The position numbers and the translations under genes are program-made. The notes below the pieces were generated by a model, which worked only from the letters and a program-made list of their open reading frames with translations, did no database searches and was not told the DNA's origin. Of a DNA stretch of 22,953 nt, positions 1 to 6,683 are shown piece after piece. Each line of letters opens with the position of its first letter. Within the stretch, counting starts at the first letter, position 1. The stretch lies in contig JAEWWC010000055.1 in NCBI GenBank assembly GCA_023396555.1, forward strand, positions 1 to 22,953, read 5' to 3'. Origin of the DNA: Bacillota bacterium. Its GTDB lineage: Bacteria > Bacillota > Clostridia > Christensenellales > SZUA-584.

Positions 1-386
1 AAGGCTTTACCACCTTCCTGCAGGAGAAGACCGAAGCGGCGCTCAAGGCGCTGGACGGATACGACTATGCGTACATCCATATACAGAAGCTGGACGATCT
101 GTCCCACGAGTTGCAGCCGGTGGGCAAAATGCAGGCCATCGAGCTGATTGACGAGCACTTCATCCGGCCGTTCTTCGAGCGGGTGAAGGAGCCGTACAGC
201 GCGTTCATTGTGTCCGATCACTACACGTTTTCAGACAGCGGCGGGCACGGCGGCGAACCCGCGCCCTTTCTGCTACTGGGTCACGGCAGCTCGGGTGCTG
301 AGGGACGCTTCACCGAGCAGGACTGCCGCAATACGGGGCTGGTGGTCACGGCGTCGGAGTTGGTGGCGCTGCAGCGCGGCCAGTGA
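1..386 (+). CDS. apgM: Cofactor-independent phosphoglycerate mutase, archaeal type (3' end)
   Basis: The gene runs in from the left edge; the open frame starts at base 3 and stops at 384-386. The protein would interconvert 3- and 2-phosphoglycerate in glycolysis without 2,3-bisphosphoglycerate, using an alkaline-phosphatase-type metal site. The visible part has the family's C-terminal landmarks: a DYAYIHIQKLDDLSHE stretch (usually VHVKAPDEAGHE), KMQAIELID, the SDHYT metal-binding motif, GHGGEPAPFLL and a terminal RFTEQDCRNTGL block. The rest of the protein is outside the window. The next gene begins 9 bases downstream, so the two are probably co-transcribed. Some family landmarks are loosely kept (KLDD for the usual KAPDE), but the overall match is clear. 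Confidence 0.85.
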   Translation, partial: GFTTFLQEKTEAALKALDGYDYAYIHIQKLDDLSHELQPVGKMQAIELIDEHFIRPFFERVKEPYSAFIVSDHYTFSDSGGHGGEPAPFLLLGHGSSGAEGRFTEQDCRNTGLVVTASELVALQRGQ

Positions 387-395
387 GGGGGAAGC

Positions 396-1550
396 ATGGG
401 CTTTGAGTTTGTAACGTCGCCTCGTATCGTGTTCGAGCGGGGGGCGGTGAAAAGGCTGCCCGGCCTGTGCAACGGTTTCGGCAAGCGCTTTCTGGTCGTG
501 ACGGGCGGCGGCTCGCTGAAACGCAGCGGCGTGCTGGACGCGCTGCTGACCGGCATGGCGGCGCAGGGCATCACCTGCACGGTGTATGACGGCGCGGCGG
601 GAGAACCGACGCCCGACATGGTGGATGCAGCGGCGGCGCTGGGATGCACGGTGGGTGCAGACGCGGTGCTGGGCATCGGCGGCGGCAGCGCGATGGATAC
701 TGCCAAGGCGGCGGCTGGCGTCATTACCAACGGCGGCAGCGTACGTTCGTATCTGGAAGGTGTAGGCGACGGCTCCAAAATCACGGCGGATCCGTTGCCC
801 TTCATTGCGGCGCCCACCACGGCGGGCACGGGCACAGAGGTAACGAAGAACGCGGTTATCATGTCGGTGAAGGACAAATTTAAGGCGAGCATACGCGACG
901 ATAGGCTGATGGCCCGCATTGCGGTGGTGGACCCGGAGCTGACGGTGTCCGTGCCGCAGAGCGTGACGGCGGCGTCCGGCATGGACGCAATCTGCCAGCT
1001 GATTGAAAGCTTTACCGCACTGCAGGCCAACGCGTTCTGCGACGCGATGGCGCTGTACCACACGCCGCGGGCGATAGATGCGCTGAAGAGGGCATACGAT
1101 GATGGAAGCGATCTGGACGCGCGCGAGACGATGTCGCTGGCGGCGATGGTGAGCGGCATGTGCCTTGCCAATGCGGGTCTGGGTGCGGCGCACGGAATAG
1201 GGGCAGGTCTGGGCGCGGTGCTCGGTGTACAGCACGGCGTGGCCTGCGGCATGCTGCTGCCGCACGTGATGCGCTACAACTGTGAGCATGGCGTCACCAA
1301 ATACGCGGAGCTGGCTCCGGCTGTCTGCGGACGGCATTTTGCCGACGGCAGGGAAGGCGCGGCGGCGGTGGCCGAAGCGGTGGAGGCGCTGGGCCGGTAT
1401 GTGGGTCTGCCCGAATCGCTGCGCGAGCTGGGTGTGTCGGAGGACAATCTTGACGAGCTGGCTTTGGCGTCGATGGGCTCGTCGATGAAGAAGAATCCGG
1501 TGGCGTTTACTCCGGATTCCTGCAGGGAATTTATCCGCTCTCTCATATAG
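396..1550 (+). CDS. Iron-containing (group III) alcohol dehydrogenase family protein
   Basis: A 384-residue NAD(P)-dependent dehydrogenase of the Fe-ADH/dehydroquinate-synthase-like superfamily, normal in length. Visible motifs are the nucleotide-binding GGGSAMD (residues 96-101), PTTAGTGTEVT (140-150) and the metal-site region. Ligand positions read D197, Q201, H266 (AHGIG) and H280 (QHGVA). The second position is His in FucO-type enzymes but Gln here. From memory, some members of the family naturally carry Gln at this site. A GAGGGGG ribosome site precedes the ATG, and the gene follows apgM by 9 bases. The substrate cannot be read from sequence: a primary alcohol/aldehyde, lactaldehyde or polyol are all possible. 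Confidence 0.88.
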   Translation: MGFEFVTSPRIVFERGAVKRLPGLCNGFGKRFLVVTGGGSLKRSGVLDALLTGMAAQGITCTVYDGAAGEPTPDMVDAAAALGCTVGADAVLGIGGGSAMDTAKAAAGVITNGGSVRSYLEGVGDGSKITADPLPFIAAPTTAGTGTEVTKNAVIMSVKDKFKASIRDDRLMARIAVVDPELTVSVPQSVTAASGMDAICQLIESFTALQANAFCDAMALYHTPRAIDALKRAYDDGSDLDARETMSLAAMVSGMCLANAGLGAAHGIGAGLGAVLGVQHGVACGMLLPHVMRYNCEHGVTKYAELAPAVCGRHFADGREGAAAVAEAVEALGRYVGLPESLRELGVSEDNLDELALASMGSSMKKNPVAFTPDSCREFIRSLI

Positions 1551-1590
1551 ACCCCTTCCGGCTGCATACACTCTACCGGGAGTGGTTTAT

Positions 1591-2085
1591 ATGGAGCATA
1601 TGACAATACACAGGCTACGGCGGACAGACCGCCTCGAAACTTTGAGCGCGCAGTACCGCGTGCCTGTCTGCATGATCATGCGCGCCAACGAGCTGGAGGG
1701 TGCACAGCAGCTGTCCCGTCTGCATGAACTCAGGATACCGCATCGGTGCCACTGCAACCGGTGCGCGGAACAGCAGACGGCGGCGAATGCGGTTTACATC
1801 GTGCAGCCGGACGATACGCTTTACGGCATCGCGCGGAGCACAGGGCTCACGATGCGCATACTGCTCAAAGCCAACGCCATGGAGGACCCGGGCGACTTGA
1901 GGCCGGGGGAGTCGCTGGTCATACCCCGGCTTGCAGGTGAAATATATACCGTGCGTGATGGTGAAAATCTGGATGAAATCGGACGGCGCTTTGGGATGGC
2001 GTCGCGTCGTATCAGGCAGGCGAACTGGCTGGAACAGCGGGAGGATATCTATCCCGGCCTGCTCCTGCTGATACCGGAAATATAA
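1591..2085 (+). CDS. Triple-LysM-domain protein without a signal peptide
   Basis: A protein of 164 residues made almost entirely of LysM-like units of about 45 residues. Unit 1 starts at IHRLRRTDRLETLSAQY, unit 2 at VYIVQPDDTLYGIAR and unit 3 at IYTVRDGENLDEIGR; units 2 and 3 end in the usual LVIPR/LLIPE. Units 1 and 2 are separated by a short CxCxxC segment (RCHCNRC). LysM domains bind N-acetylglucosamine polymers such as peptidoglycan, but no signal peptide or membrane segment is visible, so export is uncertain. The ATG at 1591 was preferred over an upstream GTG at 1582 because GGGAG at 1578-1582 is well placed for it. Two membrane protein genes follow in the same direction. Confidence 0.8.
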   Translation: MEHMTIHRLRRTDRLETLSAQYRVPVCMIMRANELEGAQQLSRLHELRIPHRCHCNRCAEQQTAANAVYIVQPDDTLYGIARSTGLTMRILLKANAMEDPGDLRPGESLVIPRLAGEIYTVRDGENLDEIGRRFGMASRRIRQANWLEQREDIYPGLLLLIPEI

Positions 2086-2140
2086 TGCTTTTTTCAAAGC
2101 TGTGTGGTAAAATGAAAAAAAGCTATGGAGAATCGATGAT

Positions 2141-2752
2141 ATGGACATGCAAGCACTATCAATCATATTGCTGATCGTCAATCTGGCTGTTGGCGTGGTG
2201 TTCTGCTTCTTTGGCAACAGGTGGCTCAAGGTGATACTCGGCGTGTACGGTTTCGTGGTCGGGTTTGTCATCGGTAACACCGTGCTGCCACTGGTGGCGT
2301 CCATGAGCGACACCGCAGTGTTGCTGGCCAGCCTGGGCGTGGGGGCGCTGGGTGCACTGATTTTCATACTGCTGCTGTACGTCGGTATCTTCTTTATCGG
2401 TTTCGGCGGCGGCATGCTGCTATGTATGCTGCTCGTGCAGGTGCTCGGCCTCAATCTGCTGGACTGGTATGTATATATTCCGGTGCTGATTATCAGCTGC
2501 GTGCTCGGCTCGTTGACCCTCAACCAGCGGCGGATATTCGTGTCGATATTCACGGCTTATATCGGCGCTTCGGCGCTGGCGCAGTTCGTCGATCAGATCG
2601 TGAACGGCGTGAAGATGCAGTCCTTTGTGCTTTATGACACGCAAACCACCTATCAGGCGTATACGTCAACGGTCTATCTGATCGCTCTGGCGGGGTTCTT
2701 TCTCGCCGGTCTGATCATACAGCTGATGGTGACGGGCAGCAAGAAATCCTGA
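2141..2752 (+). CDS. Multi-spanning membrane protein, TMEM198/DUF4203-like layout
   Basis: A hydrophobic protein of 203 residues with about seven predicted transmembrane segments. They start at the N terminus (ALSIILLIVNLAVGVVFCFF) and continue through glycine-rich helices (GVYGFVVGFVIGN, VGALGALIFILLLYVGIFFIG) to a last helix before the basic tail GSKKS. The 'N-R-WLK-ILGVYGFVVGF' pattern resembles DUF4203/TMEM198-type proteins; this is a family impression, not a firm match. GGAG at 2127-2130 serves the ATG at 2141. The following gene has the same size and topology and lies 21 bases away, so the two probably form a pair, perhaps acting together in the membrane. The function is unknown. Confidence 0.75.
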   Translation: MDMQALSIILLIVNLAVGVVFCFFGNRWLKVILGVYGFVVGFVIGNTVLPLVASMSDTAVLLASLGVGALGALIFILLLYVGIFFIGFGGGMLLCMLLVQVLGLNLLDWYVYIPVLIISCVLGSLTLNQRRIFVSIFTAYIGASALAQFVDQIVNGVKMQSFVLYDTQTTYQAYTSTVYLIALAGFFLAGLIIQLMVTGSKKS

Positions 2753-2773
2753 CATTACGGAAAGGGGATCGCC

Positions 2774-3469
2774 ATGAATCCTTCAATTCCTTTGCTCATC
2801 GGCGGCAGCGTGGGGCTGCTGCTCGCTCTGCTGACGGGCTTTTTTGGTTACAAGCTGGCCCGGTTTTTGCTCCCGTTAAGCGGGCTTGCCGTGCTGGAAG
2901 GCCTCGTCTACATTTATCTGTACGATCTGCTGACGCTGGACGCCGTAAGCACATGGCTGTTCTTCGGCGGCACAGGCATCGCGATATACCTGATCTTGTT
3001 CTTCGTCAAGCGGCTGGCGGGCTTTTTCACCGGCCTTGCGGGCAGCGCGCTGCTACTCATATACGCTGTCAATGTGCTGGCGCTGCAGAGCTTCAGCCTG
3101 CTGTATCCCGTGGTGCTGACTCTCTGCGTGATGGCCGGGCTGCTGACGGCGGTCTACAAGAAGGTGGGAGTCGTAATCTCCACCTCGATCTTCGGCGGCT
3201 GCGCGGCGGCATACCTCGGCCTGTACATCTACCTGCAAGGAGCGGACCTGTCGGCGTTTCAGGACGGCAACGTATTCGTGCCGCTCGCGGGCTTTCTGTC
3301 GGGCAACGCTCTGCTGATAGCGGGCGTGGCACTGGGGCTGACGCTGGTGAGCCTGCTGGTGCAGTTCGGCGTAACGGCCAAGAAGCAGGTGCTCGCGGAC
3401 GACAGCCCGCCGAAGCGAAAGGAAAAGGCATCTGAGCCGGATGTATGGTCGGGCGATATGGGCTATTGA
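2774..3469 (+). CDS. Multi-spanning membrane protein, partner of the preceding gene
   Basis: A 231-residue protein with about seven hydrophobic helices and a charged cytoplasmic-looking tail of about 30 residues rich in Lys, Glu and Asp (KRKEKASEPD). As in its upstream neighbour, a glycine-rich 'FFGYKLARFLLPLSGLAVLEG' segment follows the first helix, which suggests a diverged paralogue. GGAAAGGGG upstream provides the ribosome site. A hairpin followed by T residues at 3497-3533 ends the unit that includes the LysM gene and both membrane genes. No transport or catalytic motif is visible, and no function is claimed. Confidence 0.75.
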   Translation: MNPSIPLLIGGSVGLLLALLTGFFGYKLARFLLPLSGLAVLEGLVYIYLYDLLTLDAVSTWLFFGGTGIAIYLILFFVKRLAGFFTGLAGSALLLIYAVNVLALQSFSLLYPVVLTLCVMAGLLTAVYKKVGVVISTSIFGGCAAAYLGLYIYLQGADLSAFQDGNVFVPLAGFLSGNALLIAGVALGLTLVSLLVQFGVTAKKQVLADDSPPKRKEKASEPDVWSGDMGY

Positions 3470-3496
3470 CGGACACGCATCCATTATGAGTTTTGT

Positions 3497-3536
3497 AAAG
3501 GGTAGCGACTGCTAAAACAGTGGCGTACCCTTTTCT
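3497..3536 (+). terminator. Intrinsic terminator after the membrane protein pair
   Basis: An inverted repeat with AAAGGGTA (3497-3504) pairing with TACCCTTT (3526-3533). The stem continues inward through a GCGACTG/CAGTGGC-type region, with a small imperfection, to a TAAAA loop. TTTTCT follows. It lies 28 bases after the stop at 3469, in the right place to end that transcript before the DUF1963 gene. Confidence 0.75.
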
Positions 3537-3558
3537 AAAATTGCGGGGGTGGCGATAA

Positions 3559-4419
3559 ATGAACGCGAAGCAACTGGCAGGTATGCTGGCCAAAATGCGC
3601 AAGGACGCGATTACAGTCAAATTTCAAAAACCGGTAGGACAATCTGCGATCGGGAGCAGCAAGTTCGGGGGATATCCCCATTTGCCGGAAGGCTTTGAGT
3701 GGCCGTATTTTGAAGGAAGTACGTACGACGACGTTACATCGAACAGGCCACTATCCTTTTTGGCGCAGATCAACCTTAAGGATGTTTCGGCATACGACAC
3801 AGAGCATGTATTGCCGGCCCAAGGTTGGCTTTACTTCTTTTATGAAACAGAGACAATGCTATGGGGCTTTGACCCTAAGGACAAGGGGTGTGCGCGCGTT
3901 TACTTTCATGATGCTGGCACGGCGAACCTGAAGGAGACACGGCCTCCGAAAGATATGCCCCGTGATTATGTTTTCCCTGAGCTGCTTTTTAGTTTTGATA
4001 CAAAGCCAAATCTGCCGGACTTTGAAGAGTTCGCAGAGCATTATGTTGACTGTGCCTGCGATCAGTACGAGGCGGCTCAAAACAGCCTGGGTTACTTTCG
4101 TCCAGATACGGATGACAATTATACCAAACTGCTGGGATACGCCGACATCATTCAGAATGATATGCTGACGGAGTGCGAAAAAGTTACCCGGGGCGTCTAT
4201 ACGGGCGATGGCAGCGTAAAGCTGGGCAGGAAGCAATCCAAGGAGATACATAAGCGTAGCACGGATTGGACGCTGCTCTTTCAAATGGGTACGGTAAACA
4301 ATGAGGAAGGATTTGAACTGATGTGGGGAGATTGCGGCTGCATCTATTTCTATATCAGGAAATCGGATTTGCAGTGCCGGAACTTCAACGAAGTCTGGCT
4401 GATACTGCAGTGCTATTGA
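3559..4419 (+). CDS. YwqG-like DUF1963 protein
   Basis: A 286-residue soluble protein with the conserved blocks of the DUF1963 (B. subtilis YwqG) family: SKFGGYPHLPEGFEWP near residue 35, PLSFLAQINL, LPAQGWLYFFYE, WGFDPKDKGCARVYF, LLGYADIIQNDM and a C-terminal WGDCGCIYFYIRKSDL. The length matches the family. Members are often found alone and are suspected to act in toxin/immunity or polymorphic systems, but no biochemical role is established. GGGGTGG precedes the ATG. Codon use and base composition look lower in GC than the flanking genes, which together with the repeat array just downstream may mean it was acquired. It stands alone between a terminator and the hairpin array. Confidence 0.85.
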   Translation: MNAKQLAGMLAKMRKDAITVKFQKPVGQSAIGSSKFGGYPHLPEGFEWPYFEGSTYDDVTSNRPLSFLAQINLKDVSAYDTEHVLPAQGWLYFFYETETMLWGFDPKDKGCARVYFHDAGTANLKETRPPKDMPRDYVFPELLFSFDTKPNLPDFEEFAEHYVDCACDQYEAAQNSLGYFRPDTDDNYTKLLGYADIIQNDMLTECEKVTRGVYTGDGSVKLGRKQSKEIHKRSTDWTLLFQMGTVNNEEGFELMWGDCGCIYFYIRKSDLQCRNFNEVWLILQCY

Positions 4420-4511
4420 CCAGACCCAACATGCCGACGCTACAACCCTACACTTCTCTTTACAGTAGCAGCTCTACCTGATCATTAAATGAAAAAACTT
4501 TTATTGCCATA

Positions 4512-4591
4512 GGAAAATGCTTTGCATTTTCCAAGTGGGATTCTCAAGGGACGATGTCCTTTGAGCGGAGGTATGGAGGCAGAGCCTCCAT
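4512..4591. repeat. Array of three tandem triloop hairpins (candidate interspersed repeat)
   Basis: Three inverted repeats lie in 80 bases. (1) GGAAAATGC (4512-4520), TTT loop, GCATTTTCC (4524-4532), perfect. (2) CTCAAGGGAC (4543-4552), GAT loop, GTCCTTTGAG (4556-4565), with one G-T mismatch. (3) ATGGAGGC (4573-4580), AGA loop, GCCTCCAT (4584-4591), perfect. Every loop is exactly 3 bases and the spacers are 10 and 7 bases. No ORF is supported across it. It sits between convergent genes (DUF1963 plus, argJ minus), where it could terminate either transcript, but its regular build looks more like a REP/MITE-type intergenic repeat or a structured RNA. Confidence 0.6.
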
Positions 4592-4635
4592 GGTCTATTA
4601 GGTGACGCCCAGTAAAGGCGCTTTGCGTTTGCGTA

Positions 4636-5829
4636 TCAGGTGCGGTAGCTGGCGTTGATGTTGACATAGTCGAGCGAGAAGTCACACGTCCACATCGTAT
4701 CGCACGCGCTACCGTCCGAGAAGTCCAGCGTGTAGGTGACTTCGGGCCGCTTCAGTATGTTCAGCGCCGCCGCTTCATCGAAGGAAAGGCCGCCACCGTC
4801 TTTACATACTTGTATGTCGCCGATCCAGATGTTGACCTTCTCCGGGTCGAACTTCGCGCCCGAGTAACCGGCTGCCGTCAGGAGACGCCCCCAGTTGGCG
4901 TCGTTGCCAAACGCAGCCGTTTTGCATAGCGGCGACTTGGCGATGGCGCCGGTGATGAGGTGCGCATCCTTCTGAGTGCGCACGTTGCGGACGTCTATCG
5001 TGAGCAGCTTGGTGGCCCCTTCGCCGTCCGCCGCCAGCATCCTGGACAGCTTGACGCAGACCTCCTTGAGCGCGCCCAAAAAGAGCGCGTACTCGGGCGT
5101 GCCCGCTTCAATGACGGCATTGTCCGCCATGCCGGACGCGAGCAGCAGCACCTTATCGCACACGCTGGTGTCGCCGTCTATGGAGATGCGGTTGTAGGAC
5201 ACGTTCACGGATTCCTTAAGCGCCTGACGCAGCGCGGATACGGAGATGTTCGCGTCTGTCGTCACCACGGAGATCATCGTGGCCATGTTGGGGTGTATCA
5301 TGCCGGAACCCTTGGCCATGCCGCCCACGCGCACCTCGCGCCCGCCGATGACCACGGAGCTTTGAGCTTCCTTGGGAACGGTGTCCGTCGTCATAATGGC
5401 GCGCGCCGCGTCTGCGCCGCCTTCCTTGGTCAGCTCAGCGCCGGATATGCCCGCTTCGATGCGGTCCATGGGCAGCGGAAAGCCGATCACGCCGGTGGAG
5501 CCGGTGAGCACGTCGCCGGGGCGGCAGCCGAAATGCTTTGCCGCGAGCTTCGCCATGATGAGCGCATCGTCCATGCCGCGCTGCCCGAGGCAGGCGTTGG
5601 CGCAGCCTGCGTTCACGACGACGAGCTGGGCTTTGCCGTTGCGCAAGTTCTTCTGCGCCAGCTGCAGCGAGTGCCCCTTTACGATGTTGCGGGTGAACAC
5701 GCCCGCCGCCGCCGCGGGGCGGTCGCATTTGACGATCGCGAGATCGCGGTTGCCGTTCTTTTTGATGCCGCAGGTTACGCCCGCCGCGGTGAAGCCTTGC
5801 GCGTATGTCACGCCGCTGCCTGTTGTCAT
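4636..5829 (-). CDS. argJ: Bifunctional glutamate N-acetyltransferase / amino-acid N-acetyltransferase ArgJ
   Basis: A full-length 397-residue ArgJ, which moves the acetyl group from N-acetylornithine to glutamate in cyclic arginine biosynthesis and may also make N-acetylglutamate from acetyl-CoA. The precursor cleaves itself before a Thr nucleophile. Here the cleavage block is KGSGMIHPNMATM, with A183-T184 as the expected site; His takes the place of the usual Ala before PNM. Other hallmarks are the GYTAAG-like start (QGFTAAGVTCG), TGVIG (112-116) and FGNDANWGR. AAAGGA precedes the ATG at 5827-5829. No other arg gene is in the window, so it is detached from the usual argC-argJ-argB-argD cluster. 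A TATAAT is present 33 bases upstream. Confidence 0.95.
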   Translation of the reverse strand: MTTGSGVTYAQGFTAAGVTCGIKKNGNRDLAIVKCDRPAAAAGVFTRNIVKGHSLQLAQKNLRNGKAQLVVVNAGCANACLGQRGMDDALIMAKLAAKHFGCRPGDVLTGSTGVIGFPLPMDRIEAGISGAELTKEGGADAARAIMTTDTVPKEAQSSVVIGGREVRVGGMAKGSGMIHPNMATMISVVTTDANISVSALRQALKESVNVSYNRISIDGDTSVCDKVLLLASGMADNAVIEAGTPEYALFLGALKEVCVKLSRMLAADGEGATKLLTIDVRNVRTQKDAHLITGAIAKSPLCKTAAFGNDANWGRLLTAAGYSGAKFDPEKVNIWIGDIQVCKDGGGLSFDEAAALNILKRPEVTYTLDFSDGSACDTMWTCDFSLDYVNINASYRT

Positions 5830-5861
5830 GTCGGTGTTTCCTTTCGTTTGTCAGATAAAAT

Positions 5862-5867
5862 ATTATA
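5862..5867 (-). promoter_or_regulatory. Candidate -10 element for argJ
   Basis: On the minus strand TATAAT occurs at 5867-5862, about 33 bases before the argJ ATG, with TG directly in front of it. No convincing -35 (only ATCTCC at about the right spacing) is visible, so this is a weak call. argJ could also be read through from the regulator gene 65 bases upstream. Confidence 0.35.
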
Positions 5868-5894
5868 CAGCGCAAAAGAGGGGCGGAGATCGCG

Positions 5895-6590
5895 CTATTC
5901 GCTCTCCAGCAGTTCCTCCAGCTGTTCCATGTCGCGGATGGCGAACTGGTTGCGGTGGTAGGTGAGTATTCCTAAGTCGCTGATGCCGGACAGCTCGCGG
6001 GAGAGTGCGCTGCGGTTGACGCACAGGTAGTCCGCCAGCGCCTGCCGGTCCAGTTCGATCTCGAAGCGGCTGCTCTTGTTCTTGTTAGCCTGGCTTAAGA
6101 GGTAAGAGGCCAGCTTCTGGCGCGTGGTCTTGCGGGCGATGTGGTCCAGCTTCTCGCTCATCTCCAGGTTTTTCTGGGCGACGATGTACAACATGTTTTC
6201 GACCAGCACGTTGTGATGCGAGCAGCAGTTCGAACAGGTGCGGATGATTTTGTCGAAGGCGACCAGCAGCACCTCTGCATCCGTGACGGCCTCGACATTT
6301 ACGGGGCTGACGGTGACGCCCGCGCACGCCAGCGATTCCGCAAACAACTGCGGCGGCGACAGAGCAGTGAGCACAGCGCGATTGCCCAGTATGTCGTCCC
6401 GGCTGACCACAGCCTGGCCGGACAGTATGATGCCCACATGCCGCAACGGAGCACCAGCCGTCAGCATGAAGTCACCCTTCTTATACACGGTGATCTTCGC
6501 ACCGAGACAGCCCAGCATCGATTCCAGCTCCGGACATTTGATGCCCTTGAACAGCGCGATATTCTTTTCATATATATGCTGACAATTCAT
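5895..6590 (-). CDS. Crp/Fnr-family transcriptional regulator, HcpR-like
   Basis: A 231-residue regulator with an N-terminal cyclic-nucleotide-binding-like beta-barrel (about residues 15-115), a long dimer helix and a C-terminal winged helix (DRQALADYLCVNRSALSREL). It carries the IIRTCSNCCSHHN stretch typical of the HcpR-like branch, whose known members control nitrosative-stress genes such as hcp and a ferredoxin fusion. Its divergent neighbour is that ferredoxin fusion, which supports the assignment. The start at 6588-6590 (MNCQH) was chosen; MRGVMNCQ at 6602 is possible. The frame stays open far upstream through the divergent gene, but that part is antisense and not protein-like. The ligand (haem/NO is known for some HcpR) cannot be read here. 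Confidence 0.82.
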   Translation of the reverse strand: MNCQHIYEKNIALFKGIKCPELESMLGCLGAKITVYKKGDFMLTAGAPLRHVGIILSGQAVVSRDDILGNRAVLTALSPPQLFAESLACAGVTVSPVNVEAVTDAEVLLVAFDKIIRTCSNCCSHHNVLVENMLYIVAQKNLEMSEKLDHIARKTTRQKLASYLLSQANKNKSSRFEIELDRQALADYLCVNRSALSRELSGISDLGILTYHRNQFAIRDMEQLEELLESE

Positions 6591-6607
6591 AACGCCCCGC
6601 ATGTTAT

Positions 6608-6623
6608 TGTTGCAAAAGCAACA
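6608..6623. promoter_or_regulatory. 16-bp palindromic operator, probable site of the divergent Crp/Fnr regulator
   Basis: TGTTGC-AAAA-GCAACA is a perfect inverted repeat with a 4-base spacer, the spacing used by Fnr/HcpR-type sites (Fnr is TTGAT-N4-ATCAA). It lies between the regulator gene and the ferredoxin gene. Its centre is about 40.5 bases upstream of the start site predicted from TATAAT at 6644, matching class II activation. It also lies 18 bases from the regulator's start codon, where it could repress that gene. Confidence 0.65.
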
Positions 6624-6643
6624 TACTAAACGATGCCAGTATA

Positions 6644-6649
6644 TTATAA
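6644..6649 (+). promoter_or_regulatory. -10 element of the ferredoxin-fusion gene
   Basis: A consensus TATAAT lies 34 bases before the ATG at 6684. The hexamer 17 bases upstream (6621-6626, ACATAC) is a poor -35, which is usual for promoters that need an activator. The palindrome at 6608-6623 overlaps that -35 position. Confidence 0.6.
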
Positions 6650-6683
6650 TCGGGTCAAGAAAACAAGGGGAGGACAATGGAAA

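Noticed and set aside
273..1571. Long minus-strand open frame over the alcohol dehydrogenase
   Set aside because: It is a GC-rich shadow with Arg/His-rich composition and no recognisable domain, opposite a well-supported gene.
2087..2123. Inverted repeat GCTTTTTTC / GAAAAAAAGC before the first membrane gene
   Set aside because: The stem is almost all A-T and the loop is 18 bases, so it is weak as a terminator or operator; likely chance in an AT-rich leader.
4960..5961. Plus-strand open frame of 333 codons across argJ
   Set aside because: It is antisense to a complete ArgJ, with biased His/Arg/Val content and no family match.
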